Counted from the first letter of the stretch, positions 1 through 5,163 are shown. The stretch is 5,163 nt of DNA from an uncultured bacterium (GCA_903908025.1 CAIVQM010000300.1:1-5163), one strand, 5' to 3'. The notes: generated by a model not told the origin, from the sequence alone. Program-made: numbers and translations.

Positions 1-307
1 CGCCGTTGCGCTTCTTCACGAGGGCATGCACGTCGAACGCGGACTTGGCCACGTCGTCTACCCGCATCGAAACGTAGCCGGTGCGGATCACCTGCCGGTC
101 CGTCGTGACCGTGCTGGATGCCTCGGCGACCTTGTCGGTCACGGCCATGTCCCCGGTCATGGCTGGTGCGCCAGCCTCGACCGGCGCTCCGAGGCCGACG
201 ACACCGGGTTCGGCGACGTCGCTGCCGCTGCTCGCGGCACCGCTGCAGCCAGCCAGCAGGAAGGCCGCCGCCAGGGCCACCACAAGTGGTGCGGTTCGTG
301 TTCGCAT
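1..307 (-). CDS. DUF4349-type lipoprotein, N-terminal part (cut by window edge)
   Basis: The start is ATG at 307-305, preceded by a perfect AGGAGG (318-313) at five-base spacing, so the start is well supported. The 102 visible codons begin with a lipoprotein signal peptide: a basic n-region (MRTRT), a hydrophobic stretch at residues 6-19, and the lipobox LAGC with lipidated Cys21. A Ser/Gly/Ala-rich low-complexity linker follows to about residue 65. At about residue 71 the sequence becomes RQVIRTGYVSMRVDD followed by VAKSAFDV, which matches the beginning of DUF4349 as I know it (an Arg, a hydrophobic-Arg-x-Gly strand, then Val-x-Asp and an amphipathic helix). The rest of the domain, and the C-terminal membrane helix usual for the family, lie beyond the left edge. 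The protein should be anchored on the outer face of the cytoplasmic membrane. Its function is unknown. It lies downstream of the C45 hydrolase on the same strand, but a 100-base gap with its own promoter candidate suggests separate transcription. Confidence 0.85.
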   Translation of the reverse strand, partial: MRTRTAPLVVALAAAFLLAGCSGAASSGSDVAEPGVVGLGAPVEAGAPAMTGDMAVTDKVAEASSTVTTDRQVIRTGYVSMRVDDVAKSAFDVHALVKKRNG

Positions 308-340
308 GGTCTCCTCCTCGAGTGATGCGTCACCGTTCTT

Positions 341-366
341 GACGCGGGGTCAGGGACCCGCGTTCC
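341..366 (-). promoter_or_regulatory. Candidate ECF-sigma-type promoter of the lipoprotein gene
   Basis: Read on the minus strand, GGAAC (366-362) is followed after exactly 17 bases by CGTC (344-341). This resembles the -35 GGAAC / -10 CGTC architecture of many extracytoplasmic-function sigma factors in Gram-positive bacteria. A start a few bases downstream would leave a leader of about 30 bases ending in the strong AGGAGG of the lipoprotein gene. An envelope lipoprotein under an ECF sigma factor is plausible. Short motifs like this also occur by chance in GC-rich DNA, and I see no good TTGACA/TATAAT-type alternative in the gap. Confidence 0.35.
343..362. other. Imperfect hairpin in the C45 hydrolase/lipoprotein gap
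   Basis: CGCGGGGTC (343-351) and GACCCGCG (355-362) can pair as an 8-bp GC-rich stem with one bulged G and a three-base loop. It lies 45 bases past the stop of the C45 hydrolase gene, where a transcript end would be expected. No T-run follows on either strand, so it is not a canonical intrinsic terminator. It also overlaps the spacer of the ECF-like promoter. It could be a transcript-end structure or chance. Confidence 0.25.
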
Positions 367-407
367 GTGTCCGTGCAACGATTCGGTGACGGTGCGCGAG
401 CTGGTCG

Positions 408-1418
408 CTAGTGGTAGGAGAAGCGCGACCAATCGCGCCGACCGGATCGAAGGACGGCCCCGTCGATGAAGTGCACGATCGGATCCGATGCCGCGGCTCG
501 GAAGGCGGCGAAGGTCAGGTTCGGGTCACCCCAGTGCCGACCATCGAGTACCACGTCGCCCGACAGGGCCTCGGCGAGCGATGCCTTCCGCTCGATGCAG
601 GCGAGCAGGACGGCAAGTCGCTCCCGGGAGGATTCGTCCGGAGGTCGATCGACGGCCCGGTCCCGTAATGCGAGCTCATGGTTGGTGTGGGCGAGTGCGG
701 GGCTCCCCGGATCGTCCACCCGGTGCACGCCAGCAGAGCTCGCCTCGAAGGTCGCGATCCCATCGGGGGCGGCGATCGTGTAGGCCTGCCCGGCGGCGTG
801 CGGGACTGCGGTGAGGAATGACTGGGCCTGTACAAGCGTGGACAGGGTGAGGAGGTGACGGGTGACGAACGCCACGCCGAGGCCAGCCTCGTCGAGGGGA
901 AGGTGGGACAGGGCGTTGACGGCAACGCCGAGTCCGGCCTCGTTGGCCCCGCACAGTCCGATAGTGCCGGGATACGCCATCACCAGGGCGGTGGGTGTGT
1001 GGTCGCTGGCGACGCGAAGCACGATGGCTCTGCCGACGGTCCAGTCGGGCAGGTCCATCGTCTGACCGATCTCCGTGCCATTGACGTTGCGCGCGATCAC
1101 GGAGCAACCGGGTGCGCCGGGCGCGCGGGTCAGCGCCCAGACCTCGTCCAGGAAGGTCAGCAGCACCACATCCTCGATCGGGACGCGAGCGCCGCCGGCC
1201 ATCGAGGTGACCTCGTCCCAGAGATCGGGGGTGTACTCCTGCGCTGCCCGGACGAGGGGACTCGACAGCAGCCGCATCGCGAGCGCGCCGGGCGGATGGC
1301 CGGCACCCGCCAGATGCGTCTTGAGCGCGGTAGCGGCAGCTGCGATGTCGGGTCCCAGGGCCTGGCCGTACTGGAGCCCGCGCTGCGCGCCGGGACCGGC
1401 GAACGTGACGATGCGCAT
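408..1418 (-). CDS. C45-family Ntn hydrolase (acyl-CoA:6-aminopenicillanate acyltransferase-like)
   Basis: This 336-residue protein matches the C45/AAT family of N-terminal-nucleophile hydrolases. These are made as inactive precursors that cleave themselves before a Cys, which becomes the catalytic N-terminal nucleophile. The expected cleavage site is Gly104-Cys105 in GAPGCSVIARNV, and it is followed by the family pattern GQTMDLPDW (118-126). Further family signatures are the YPGTIGLCGANEAGLGVAVN segment (149-168) and HTNH (244-247). The propeptide of about 104 residues fits the family. There is no signal peptide or membrane segment, so it is probably cytoplasmic. Family members act on amide bonds (penicillin acyl transfer in fungi; amidase or peptidase activity on unknown substrates in bacteria), so the substrate cannot be read from the sequence. 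The ATG at 1418 fits the usual N-terminus (MRIVTFAGPG, then RG and YG), though the ribosome site is weak (AGGCTGG). It begins 32 bases after the helD stop and could be co-transcribed with it. It ends with TAG at 410-408. Confidence 0.85.
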   Translation of the reverse strand: MRIVTFAGPGAQRGLQYGQALGPDIAAAATALKTHLAGAGHPPGALAMRLLSSPLVRAAQEYTPDLWDEVTSMAGGARVPIEDVVLLTFLDEVWALTRAPGAPGCSVIARNVNGTEIGQTMDLPDWTVGRAIVLRVASDHTPTALVMAYPGTIGLCGANEAGLGVAVNALSHLPLDEAGLGVAFVTRHLLTLSTLVQAQSFLTAVPHAAGQAYTIAAPDGIATFEASSAGVHRVDDPGSPALAHTNHELALRDRAVDRPPDESSRERLAVLLACIERKASLAEALSGDVVLDGRHWGDPNLTFAAFRAAASDPIVHFIDGAVLRSGRRDWSRFSYH

Positions 1419-1450
1419 GCTGCCAGCCTAGGTGGCTTTCGCCCGATTTG

Positions 1451-3532
1451 TTAGATCGTGACGAGGTGCAGGGTCTGGGTTGCCCGGGTGCACGCCACAT
1501 AGATGTCGGACCCGCGCACGGCCTGCGCGCTGATGGCGTCGGGATCGACGACGAACACATGGTCGAACTCGAGGCCCTTGGTGTCGCGCGCTGTGAGGAC
1601 GGCGATCGGAGCGTCGATGGCATCGTCACCGATGCCGAAGCGATCGTCGGCGGCCGCCAGAAGCGCCATGAGCTGTTCGGCGCGATCATCGGGCACGATG
1701 ACACCGATCCGGCCGGTGTCGGCGACATGCCGCGAGAGGATCACGTCGGCCAGATTGCTGCTGTCGCACGCCACGTGCTCCGTTGCCGCACCCTCGCGGA
1801 TGGGCCGCAGATCTGGTGCGCTGCCGCCAGCGCGGGTGAGCAGAGTCGTGGCCGTGTCGGCCGTCTGCCGGGTGATGCGGTACGTCACCGTCAGGGTGTG
1901 CAGGTCGATGCGGTCGCCCGCCCAGGAGAGTGCCTGCTCCCAATCGCGCGCTCCAGCAGGGTGGGTCGTCTGCTGGAGATCACCGACGACGGTCATGGAT
2001 CGTCGCGAGCAGCGACGTGAGAGGGCGTGCCAGGCCATGCGCGACAGCTCCTGGGCCTCGTCCACTACGACGTGCCCGTAGATCCAGGTGCGGTCGCTGA
2101 GCGCGCGTTCGGCAACGGTCGTCGTTGGGCGGTTGCGCGCGAGCGGATCGGACACGTACAGCTCGGCATAGTCGTCGTCACTTCGTGTGGCCGCAGGTCG
2201 GACCGGTGAGGTGAGTACCCCGAGGCGTTCGGCAGCCTCGTCGAGGAGGGGAACGTCGTCGATCGTCCAGGGGGCATCGGCCGGGCGCAGCAGGGTGCGC
2301 TGCTGCGCGTCGCTGAGCAGTCCCGCTGCGGCAGCTGCGAGAGTCGCCGGATCCGACAGCAGGCGGGAGACCAGTTTCTCGGGCGTCGTCGGCAGCCACA
2401 TCAGGTTCAGGGTGCGCCGGATCTCGGTGTCCTCGACGAGGTCGCTGAGCACCGCCTCGCGCACCTCAGGATCACTGGCGTCCTCGCCGAGGGCCCGCGC
2501 GCGGTCTCGGGACAGGTGGTCGAGAACGCGTTTCAGGAACGGCTCGCGGTTCGCATGGAACGAGGCGTTTCGTGGGACACCGCGGCGCGCTTCGGCCAAC
2601 TGGGCAGCGCGCACGGTCACGGACGCGCCGTCCTGCATGCGGATCGTCACGTCGTGGTCGGGGATGCGGATGCGCTGCTGCACGGCGTTGACGATCACGC
2701 GCACCATGACGAGGTCGCCCTTGATCGCAGCGATGGGCGGCGCATCGGGCACGTTGGTGGACAGGCCCGGGTGCAGTTGGCCGGGGGTCAGCAGGACCAC
2801 ATCGGTCTCGCCGAGGCTGGGCAGGACCTGGTCGATGTAGCGCAGGAACGCGCCCGATGGGCCGATCACCAGCACGCCGTCCTTCGCGAGCCGGTCGCGA
2901 TAGGTGTAGAGCAGCCACGCCGCACGGTGCAGTGCCACCACGGTCTTGCCCGTTCCCGGCCCGCCCTGCACGACCGTGACCTGGTTCATCGGGCTGCGGA
3001 CGATGCGGTCCTGGTCACCGGCAATGGTCGCGATGATGTCGCCCATCCGGCCGTCACGTGGTGCATCGACTGCCTGGGCCGCGGCGTCGGAGGAGATGGC
3101 TGTTGGGTCGGTCAGGTCCTCGTCGTCGATGTGCGTGACGGTGCGGTCCTTGGTGATGATGCGGCGCCGACGCAGCAGGCCCATGTTCTCGATGGTCGTG
3201 GCCTGGTAGAAGCCGGCGGCGTTGGGTGCTCGCCAGTCGAGGAGGACGGGCTCCCCGTCGTCGTCTCGCAGGCCGATCCGGCCGATGTGCTGGATCCGGC
3301 CGTCGTCGTGGTCGACCCTGCCGAAGCACAGCCTGCTGCTCGCAGCCGTGGCACCGGCGAACTGCTGGGACAGATTGTCGTAGAGAGCCTGCTTCTCGAG
3401 CAGATCCTGACCTGTCCCGGTGCTGGGGGACCGGCTGACCTGGTCCATTCGCGCACGGACGTGGTCGGTGAAGCTGGCCAACTGGGCATAGGCGGCGTCG
3501 ACGAAGACCTGCTCCTCCGCGACGATGTCCAC
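1451..3532 (-). CDS. helD: HelD-family RNA polymerase-recycling ATPase (UvrD/Rep-like superfamily 1)
   Basis: The 693-residue protein carries a full set of superfamily-1 motor motifs: Walker A GGPGTGKT (190-197), Walker B VVVDEAQE (488-495), motif III GDLQQ (517-521), TYRIT (550-554), TKGLEFD (651-657) and VACTRA (679-684). What marks HelD rather than UvrD or Rep is the N-terminal part: a helical hairpin-like start (residues 1-65), then LCFGRVD (68-74), IGRIGL (83-88), LLDWRAP (97-103), FYQAT (108-112) and the acidic IDDEDL (135-140). A large insert separates Walker A from Walker B. HelD proteins are not classical helicases: they push arms into RNA polymerase and use ATP to strip stalled or DNA-bound enzyme; some actinobacterial relatives (HelR) give rifampicin tolerance. 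The LCFGR/DWRAP form looks to me like the Mycobacterium smegmatis HelD type rather than HelR. The start is GTG (3532-3530), with GGAGG four bases upstream and the family N-terminus (AEEQVFVDAAYAQL) right after it; no upstream ATG or GTG is in frame nearby. The protein ends about ten residues after motif VI, a short tail. Confidence 0.9.
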   Translation of the reverse strand: MDIVAEEQVFVDAAYAQLASFTDHVRARMDQVSRSPSTGTGQDLLEKQALYDNLSQQFAGATAASSRLCFGRVDHDDGRIQHIGRIGLRDDDGEPVLLDWRAPNAAGFYQATTIENMGLLRRRRIITKDRTVTHIDDEDLTDPTAISSDAAAQAVDAPRDGRMGDIIATIAGDQDRIVRSPMNQVTVVQGGPGTGKTVVALHRAAWLLYTYRDRLAKDGVLVIGPSGAFLRYIDQVLPSLGETDVVLLTPGQLHPGLSTNVPDAPPIAAIKGDLVMVRVIVNAVQQRIRIPDHDVTIRMQDGASVTVRAAQLAEARRGVPRNASFHANREPFLKRVLDHLSRDRARALGEDASDPEVREAVLSDLVEDTEIRRTLNLMWLPTTPEKLVSRLLSDPATLAAAAAGLLSDAQQRTLLRPADAPWTIDDVPLLDEAAERLGVLTSPVRPAATRSDDDYAELYVSDPLARNRPTTTVAERALSDRTWIYGHVVVDEAQELSRMAWHALSRRCSRRSMTVVGDLQQTTHPAGARDWEQALSWAGDRIDLHTLTVTYRITRQTADTATTLLTRAGGSAPDLRPIREGAATEHVACDSSNLADVILSRHVADTGRIGVIVPDDRAEQLMALLAAADDRFGIGDDAIDAPIAVLTARDTKGLEFDHVFVVDPDAISAQAVRGSDIYVACTRATQTLHLVTI

Positions 3533-3570
3533 CTGACCTCCGTGATCTGATTTTTTGGGGCACTCGAGTC

Positions 3571-3594
3571 TGCCACGAGCCCGTCGGCTCGGCA
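3571..3594. other. Small stem-loop in the presumed helD leader
   Basis: CGAGCC (3576-3581) and GGCTCG (3586-3591) form a perfect 6-bp stem around the loop CGTC. Three further pairs (TGC with GCA) extend it beyond a two-base bulge. It lies 39 bases upstream of the helD GTG and would be in the 5' leader if transcription starts further upstream. No T-run follows on either strand. In GC-rich DNA such a stem may be chance. I found no convincing -10 element for helD: the stretch 3541-3660 contains no TA dinucleotide at all. Confidence 0.25.
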
Positions 3595-3601
3595 GCGCGG
3601 G

Positions 3602-3630
3602 GCCTGTGGACGCCCGGACTGTCCACAGGC
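3602..3630. repeat. Perfect 10-bp inverted repeat, candidate operator in the divergent spacer
   Basis: GCCTGTGGAC (3602-3611) and GTCCACAGGC (3621-3630) are exact reverse complements separated by nine bases. The repeat lies 70 bases upstream of the helD start and just upstream of the -10-like element on the rmuC side, a typical place for a dimeric regulator that controls one or both divergent genes. The right arm reads CTGTCCACA, one base from the actinobacterial DnaA-box consensus TTGTCCACA. The left arm in the opposite direction gives GCGTCCACA, two bases away. The arms could also form an RNA hairpin, but there is no T-run to make it a terminator. Confidence 0.5.
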
Positions 3631-3665
3631 ACTCGCGCAGGTCGGCGGATGTCAGACCGGCGTTC

Positions 3666-3671
3666 TAGCGT
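3666..3671 (+). promoter_or_regulatory. Candidate -10 element for rmuC
   Basis: TAGCGT matches the TANNNT pattern of actinobacterial housekeeping promoters and holds the only TA dinucleotide between the helD start and the rmuC start. I see no recognisable -35 at 17-18 bases upstream. A start six to eight bases downstream would place the first transcribed base at about 3677-3679, exactly where the first of three consecutive stem-loops begins. That coincidence is the main support. Confidence 0.35.
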
Positions 3672-3678
3672 GGGCGCT

Positions 3679-3766
3679 GCCCGGTTCGGGGGAACGGGCC
3701 CGGGGAAACCCGGAGCCACGGGGGAGGTGCTGCCCCTTTGTCACAGGAGGGGCAGCAACCCCGTGG
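3679..3766 (+). promoter_or_regulatory. Three tandem stem-loops, candidate structured leader of rmuC mRNA
   Basis: Three hairpins follow each other almost without gaps. Hairpin 1 pairs 3679-3687 with 3692-3699 (8 bp, one bulged G, loop GGGG). Hairpin 2 is CCGGG-GAAA-CCCGG (3700-3713), a GNRA tetraloop stem. Hairpin 3 has an outer stem CCACGGGG/CCCCGTGG (3716-3723 with 3759-3766), an asymmetric internal loop (GAGG against a single A), and a perfect 10-bp inner stem TGCTGCCCCT/AGGGGCAGCA (3728-3737 with 3748-3757) with the loop TTGTCACAGG. The layout, starting right after a -10-like element and ending 47 bases before the rmuC ATG, suggests a regulatory 5' leader. I cannot match it to any riboswitch consensus I know. 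A DNA-level role or chance pairing in GC-rich sequence remains possible, though 18 pairs in hairpin 3 make chance less likely. Confidence 0.4.
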
Positions 3767-3794
3767 TCGCGCGGCAGCCGGGCAATGTCACAGG
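3739..3794 (+). repeat. Direct repeat of TGTCACAGG
   Basis: TGTCACAGG occurs at 3739-3747, in the loop of the third stem-loop, and again at 3786-3794, 20 bases before the rmuC ATG. The starts are 47 bases apart. A near copy, TGTCCACAGG, is the right arm of the inverted repeat at 3620-3629. These could be repeated binding sites for one protein. Confidence 0.4.
3745..3750 (+). promoter_or_regulatory. AGGAGG Shine-Dalgarno partly buried in the third stem-loop
   Basis: A perfect AGGAGG has its first three bases in the hairpin loop and its last three in the paired stem. The first in-frame start downstream is GTG at 3763, 12 bases away, a long spacing. That start would add 17 residues to RmuC. It may be an authentic, structure-controlled ribosome site or a by-product of the G-rich stem. 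Confidence 0.3.
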
Positions 3795-3813
3795 TCCGCG
3801 GGACCATGTCCGC

Positions 3814-4938
3814 ATGACCTCTGCCGCTGCGCTGCTCATCGCCGGGATCGTCGGCCTGCTCGTCGGCGCTCTCGCCACCTGGATCGCGATGGGCCGGCCG
3901 CTTGCCCGGGAGCGGCTGCGGGCCGCGACCCTCGAGGGTGCACTGGCGTCCATGCGCACCGACAACGAGGCCCTGCGTGACCAGCAGGGGATGTCCCGCT
4001 CGGTGGCCGAGCTTCTGCAGCCCGTTCGCGACAGCCTCGAGAGCATGCGCCGCGCTGCGGACACCGCCAGTCGCGAGCGCACCGCTGCCGAGGCGACCAT
4101 CACCACACAGATGTCGGCCGCTCAGGAGCGCTACCAGTCGCTCGAAGCCGCAACCAAGCAGCTGGCAGGTGCGCTCGCCCGGGGCCAGACCCGTGGGCAG
4201 TGGGGGGAGATGCAGCTCGAGAAGCTGCTGGAGCACGCCGGCCTGCTCGAAGGAACGCACTTCACCCGGCAGGACATTCGCGTTGTCGGCGAGGGCACGC
4301 TGCGGCCTGATGTCGTCGTCATGCTCCCTGGCGGCGGTGAGATCCTCATCGATGCGAAGTTCCCCTTCGATGCCTACTGGCAGGCCGTCGGCACCGACGA
4401 TCCCGTGCAGCGCGATGCGCTGATGGCCAAGCACGCGGCCGATGTGCTGGCGCGGGTGCGTGAGCTCTCGGGCAAGCGGTACGCAGATTCCGCGATGAGC
4501 CCGGACTTCGTCGTGATGTTCCTCCCGCTCGAGTCGCTGCTGTCGGCATCCCTCGATGCCGACGGCCTGCTGCTGGAGAAGTCCTTCGAACGCCGCGTGG
4601 TGCTGGCGACCCCGACGACGATGCTCGCCCTGCTGCGCACCGTGGGCTTCGGCTACCAGCGCCAGCTGATGGCCGACAACGCGGAGGAGATCAAGCGCGC
4701 AGGGGCCGAGATGCTGTCACGGCTTGGTGTTCTAGTCGAGCACCTCGAGGGGATGCGGCGGGGCCTTGACCAGGCGGTCCGCGGCTACAACCGGTTCGTC
4801 GGTTCCTTCGACACCCAGGCCCTGCGGCAGGCGCGTCGGCTCAACGAGCTCGGTGTCGACGCATTGCGGGCCATCGATGCGCCGGACATGCTGGATGTTG
4901 CGCTGCGCGAGTCCGACGCGCGGGCACTGAGGGAGTAG
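3814..4938 (+). CDS. rmuC: DNA recombination protein RmuC, membrane-anchored PD-(D/E)xK-fold family
   Basis: The 374-residue product has the RmuC layout. An N-terminal membrane anchor spans about residues 3-25 and a long helical, coiled-coil-prone region rich in Glu, Arg and Ala spans about 30-125. The conserved core follows: RGQWGEMQLEKLLE (127-140), RPDVVVMLPGG (164-174), then ILIDAKFPFDAYW (177-189). Asp166, Asp180 and Lys182 fit the active-site pattern of the restriction-endonuclease-like fold. FLPLE (236-240) and VVLATPTTMLALLRTV (262-277) are further hallmarks. In Escherichia coli, rmuC loss raises inversion at short inverted repeats; its biochemistry is poorly known. I chose ATG 3814 because it directly precedes the anchor. 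The frame stays open upstream to an ATG at 3649, but those residues would cross the structured leader and resemble nothing. GTG 3763 is the only serious alternative. The ribosome site for ATG 3814 is weak (CGGGA at 3799-3803). The gene is probably co-transcribed with the next one. Confidence 0.93.
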   Translation: MTSAAALLIAGIVGLLVGALATWIAMGRPLARERLRAATLEGALASMRTDNEALRDQQGMSRSVAELLQPVRDSLESMRRAADTASRERTAAEATITTQMSAAQERYQSLEAATKQLAGALARGQTRGQWGEMQLEKLLEHAGLLEGTHFTRQDIRVVGEGTLRPDVVVMLPGGGEILIDAKFPFDAYWQAVGTDDPVQRDALMAKHAADVLARVRELSGKRYADSAMSPDFVVMFLPLESLLSASLDADGLLLEKSFERRVVLATPTTMLALLRTVGFGYQRQLMADNAEEIKRAGAEMLSRLGVLVEHLEGMRRGLDQAVRGYNRFVGSFDTQALRQARRLNELGVDALRAIDAPDMLDVALRESDARALRE

Positions 4939-4940
4939 CG

Positions 4941-5163
4941 ATGGCGGCGTGGCGCGTGGTGTCGATGGTCGTGGCCCTCGCGATTGTCGTTGGCTACGCG
5001 ATCGGGTCCGGGCGCTGGGTCACCACCGGTTCAGAGTGGTACCTGTCGCTGGAGCAGCCAGCGTGGCAGCCACCGCCGGCAGTCTTCGGGCTGGCCTGGT
5101 CGTACAACTTCGTCGTTCTGGCGGTCGTGGGTGTGGTGATGGCGGCCACGGCAGCGCCGGCCC
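4941..5163 (+). CDS. TspO/MBR-family membrane protein, N-terminal part (cut by window edge)
   Basis: The ATG at 4941 follows the rmuC stop by two bases and has GAGGGAG (4928-4934) as ribosome site inside the end of rmuC, indicating translational coupling in one operon. The 74 visible codons show a first transmembrane helix at about residues 5-22, then EWYLSLEQPAWQPPPAVFG and LAW. This fits the TspO/MBR signature of WY, then P-x-W-x-P-P (40-45) and F-G-x-x-W (49-53) in the loop leading into the second helix. TspO/MBR proteins are five-helix membrane proteins that bind porphyrins, heme or related ligands; in bacteria they act in stress and tetrapyrrole regulation. After the Trp this protein has SYNF where many members have a Leu-Tyr pair, so it may belong to a divergent branch. 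The remaining helices lie beyond the right edge. Confidence 0.8.
   Translation, partial: MAAWRVVSMVVALAIVVGYAIGSGRWVTTGSEWYLSLEQPAWQPPPAVFGLAWSYNFVVLAVVGVVMAATAAPA

Noticed and set aside
1419..1450. Near-palindrome around CCTAGG between helD and the C45 gene as terminator or operator
   Set aside because: The arms are only four to six bases with no T-run. It is too short to support a call.
855..1454. 199-codon open frame on the plus strand opposite the C45 gene
   Set aside because: No domain, no good ribosome site, and it is fully antisense to a gene with clear family motifs.
676..1728. 350-codon open frame on the minus strand, out of phase with helD and the C45 gene
   Set aside because: It spans the junction of two well-supported genes in another frame, and its Arg/Pro/Ser-rich composition is typical of a shifted frame in high-GC DNA.
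2516..3550. 344-codon open frame on the plus strand opposite helD
   Set aside because: It is antisense to a gene with all superfamily-1 motifs intact. Its translation is rich in Gly, Asp, Val and His with no recognisable domain, as expected for the reverse frame of a GC-rich gene.
3551..3556. T6 run as an intrinsic terminator
   Set aside because: No GC-rich hairpin precedes it on the plus strand, and no plus-strand gene ends there. On the minus strand it is an A-run in the helD leader.
3602..3630. Replication origin based on the DnaA-box-like arms
   Set aside because: Only two imperfect boxes, no AT-rich unwinding region, and none of dnaA, dnaN or gyrB nearby.
3684..3695. GTTC-N4-GAAC as a LexA (SOS) box before rmuC
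   Set aside because: The actinobacterial SOS box has the opposite order (GAAC-N4-GTTC within TCGAAC...GTTCGA). Here the half-sites are inverted and simply form the top of hairpin 1.
3649..3813. Upstream extension of rmuC to the ATG at 3649
   Set aside because: The 55 extra residues would cross the -10-like element and the three hairpins and resemble no RmuC N-terminus. The membrane anchor starts directly after ATG 3814.
3679..3813. Known riboswitch (FMN, cobalamin, SAM-IV or c-di-AMP) upstream of rmuC
   Set aside because: Short pieces such as GGGGAAACCCGG resemble parts of FMN or cobalamin elements, but the conserved cores (for example the B12 box or the ydaO-type core) are not present as I remember them, and rmuC is not a usual target.

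Overview
The window is a strongly GC-rich stretch whose real genes almost always end codons in G or C. Its gene families (a class-II-type HelD RNA polymerase ATPase, a DUF4349-type lipoprotein, RmuC) and its GTG start point to a high-GC actinobacterium. I cannot name a genus from the sequence alone.

There are five protein-coding genes in two divergent blocks. The left block reads leftward (minus strand) in this order: a HelD-family ATPase (3532 to 1451), then after 32 bases a C45-family (acyl-CoA:6-APA acyltransferase-like) Ntn hydrolase (1418 to 408), then after a 100-base gap the 5' part of a DUF4349-type lipoprotein gene that runs off the left edge (307 to 1). The right block reads rightward: rmuC (3814 to 4938), then after only two bases the start of a TspO/MBR-family membrane protein that runs off the right edge (4941 to 5163). 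Two of these genes are cut by the window edge. Both were recognised by translating the ends directly.

The genes look like ordinary chromosomal housekeeping or accessory functions: transcription recycling under stress, amide-bond hydrolysis or acyl transfer, an envelope lipoprotein, DNA-recombination maintenance, and a membrane sensor or transporter-like protein. I see no mobile element, CRISPR array, tRNA, rRNA or toxin-antitoxin module.

The most structured part is the 281-base divergent spacer between helD and rmuC (3533 to 3813). It holds a perfect 10-bp inverted repeat (3602-3630) with DnaA-box-like arms. It also holds a TAGCGT -10-like hexamer (3666-3671), followed at the distance expected of a transcription start by three back-to-back stem-loops (3679-3766). 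The last stem-loop presents a 9-base motif, repeated downstream, in its loop and partly buries a perfect AGGAGG Shine-Dalgarno sequence. This reads like a structured mRNA leader for rmuC and is the best candidate here for something undescribed. A second regulatory candidate is an ECF-sigma-like promoter (GGAAC-N17-CGTC) in front of the lipoprotein gene.
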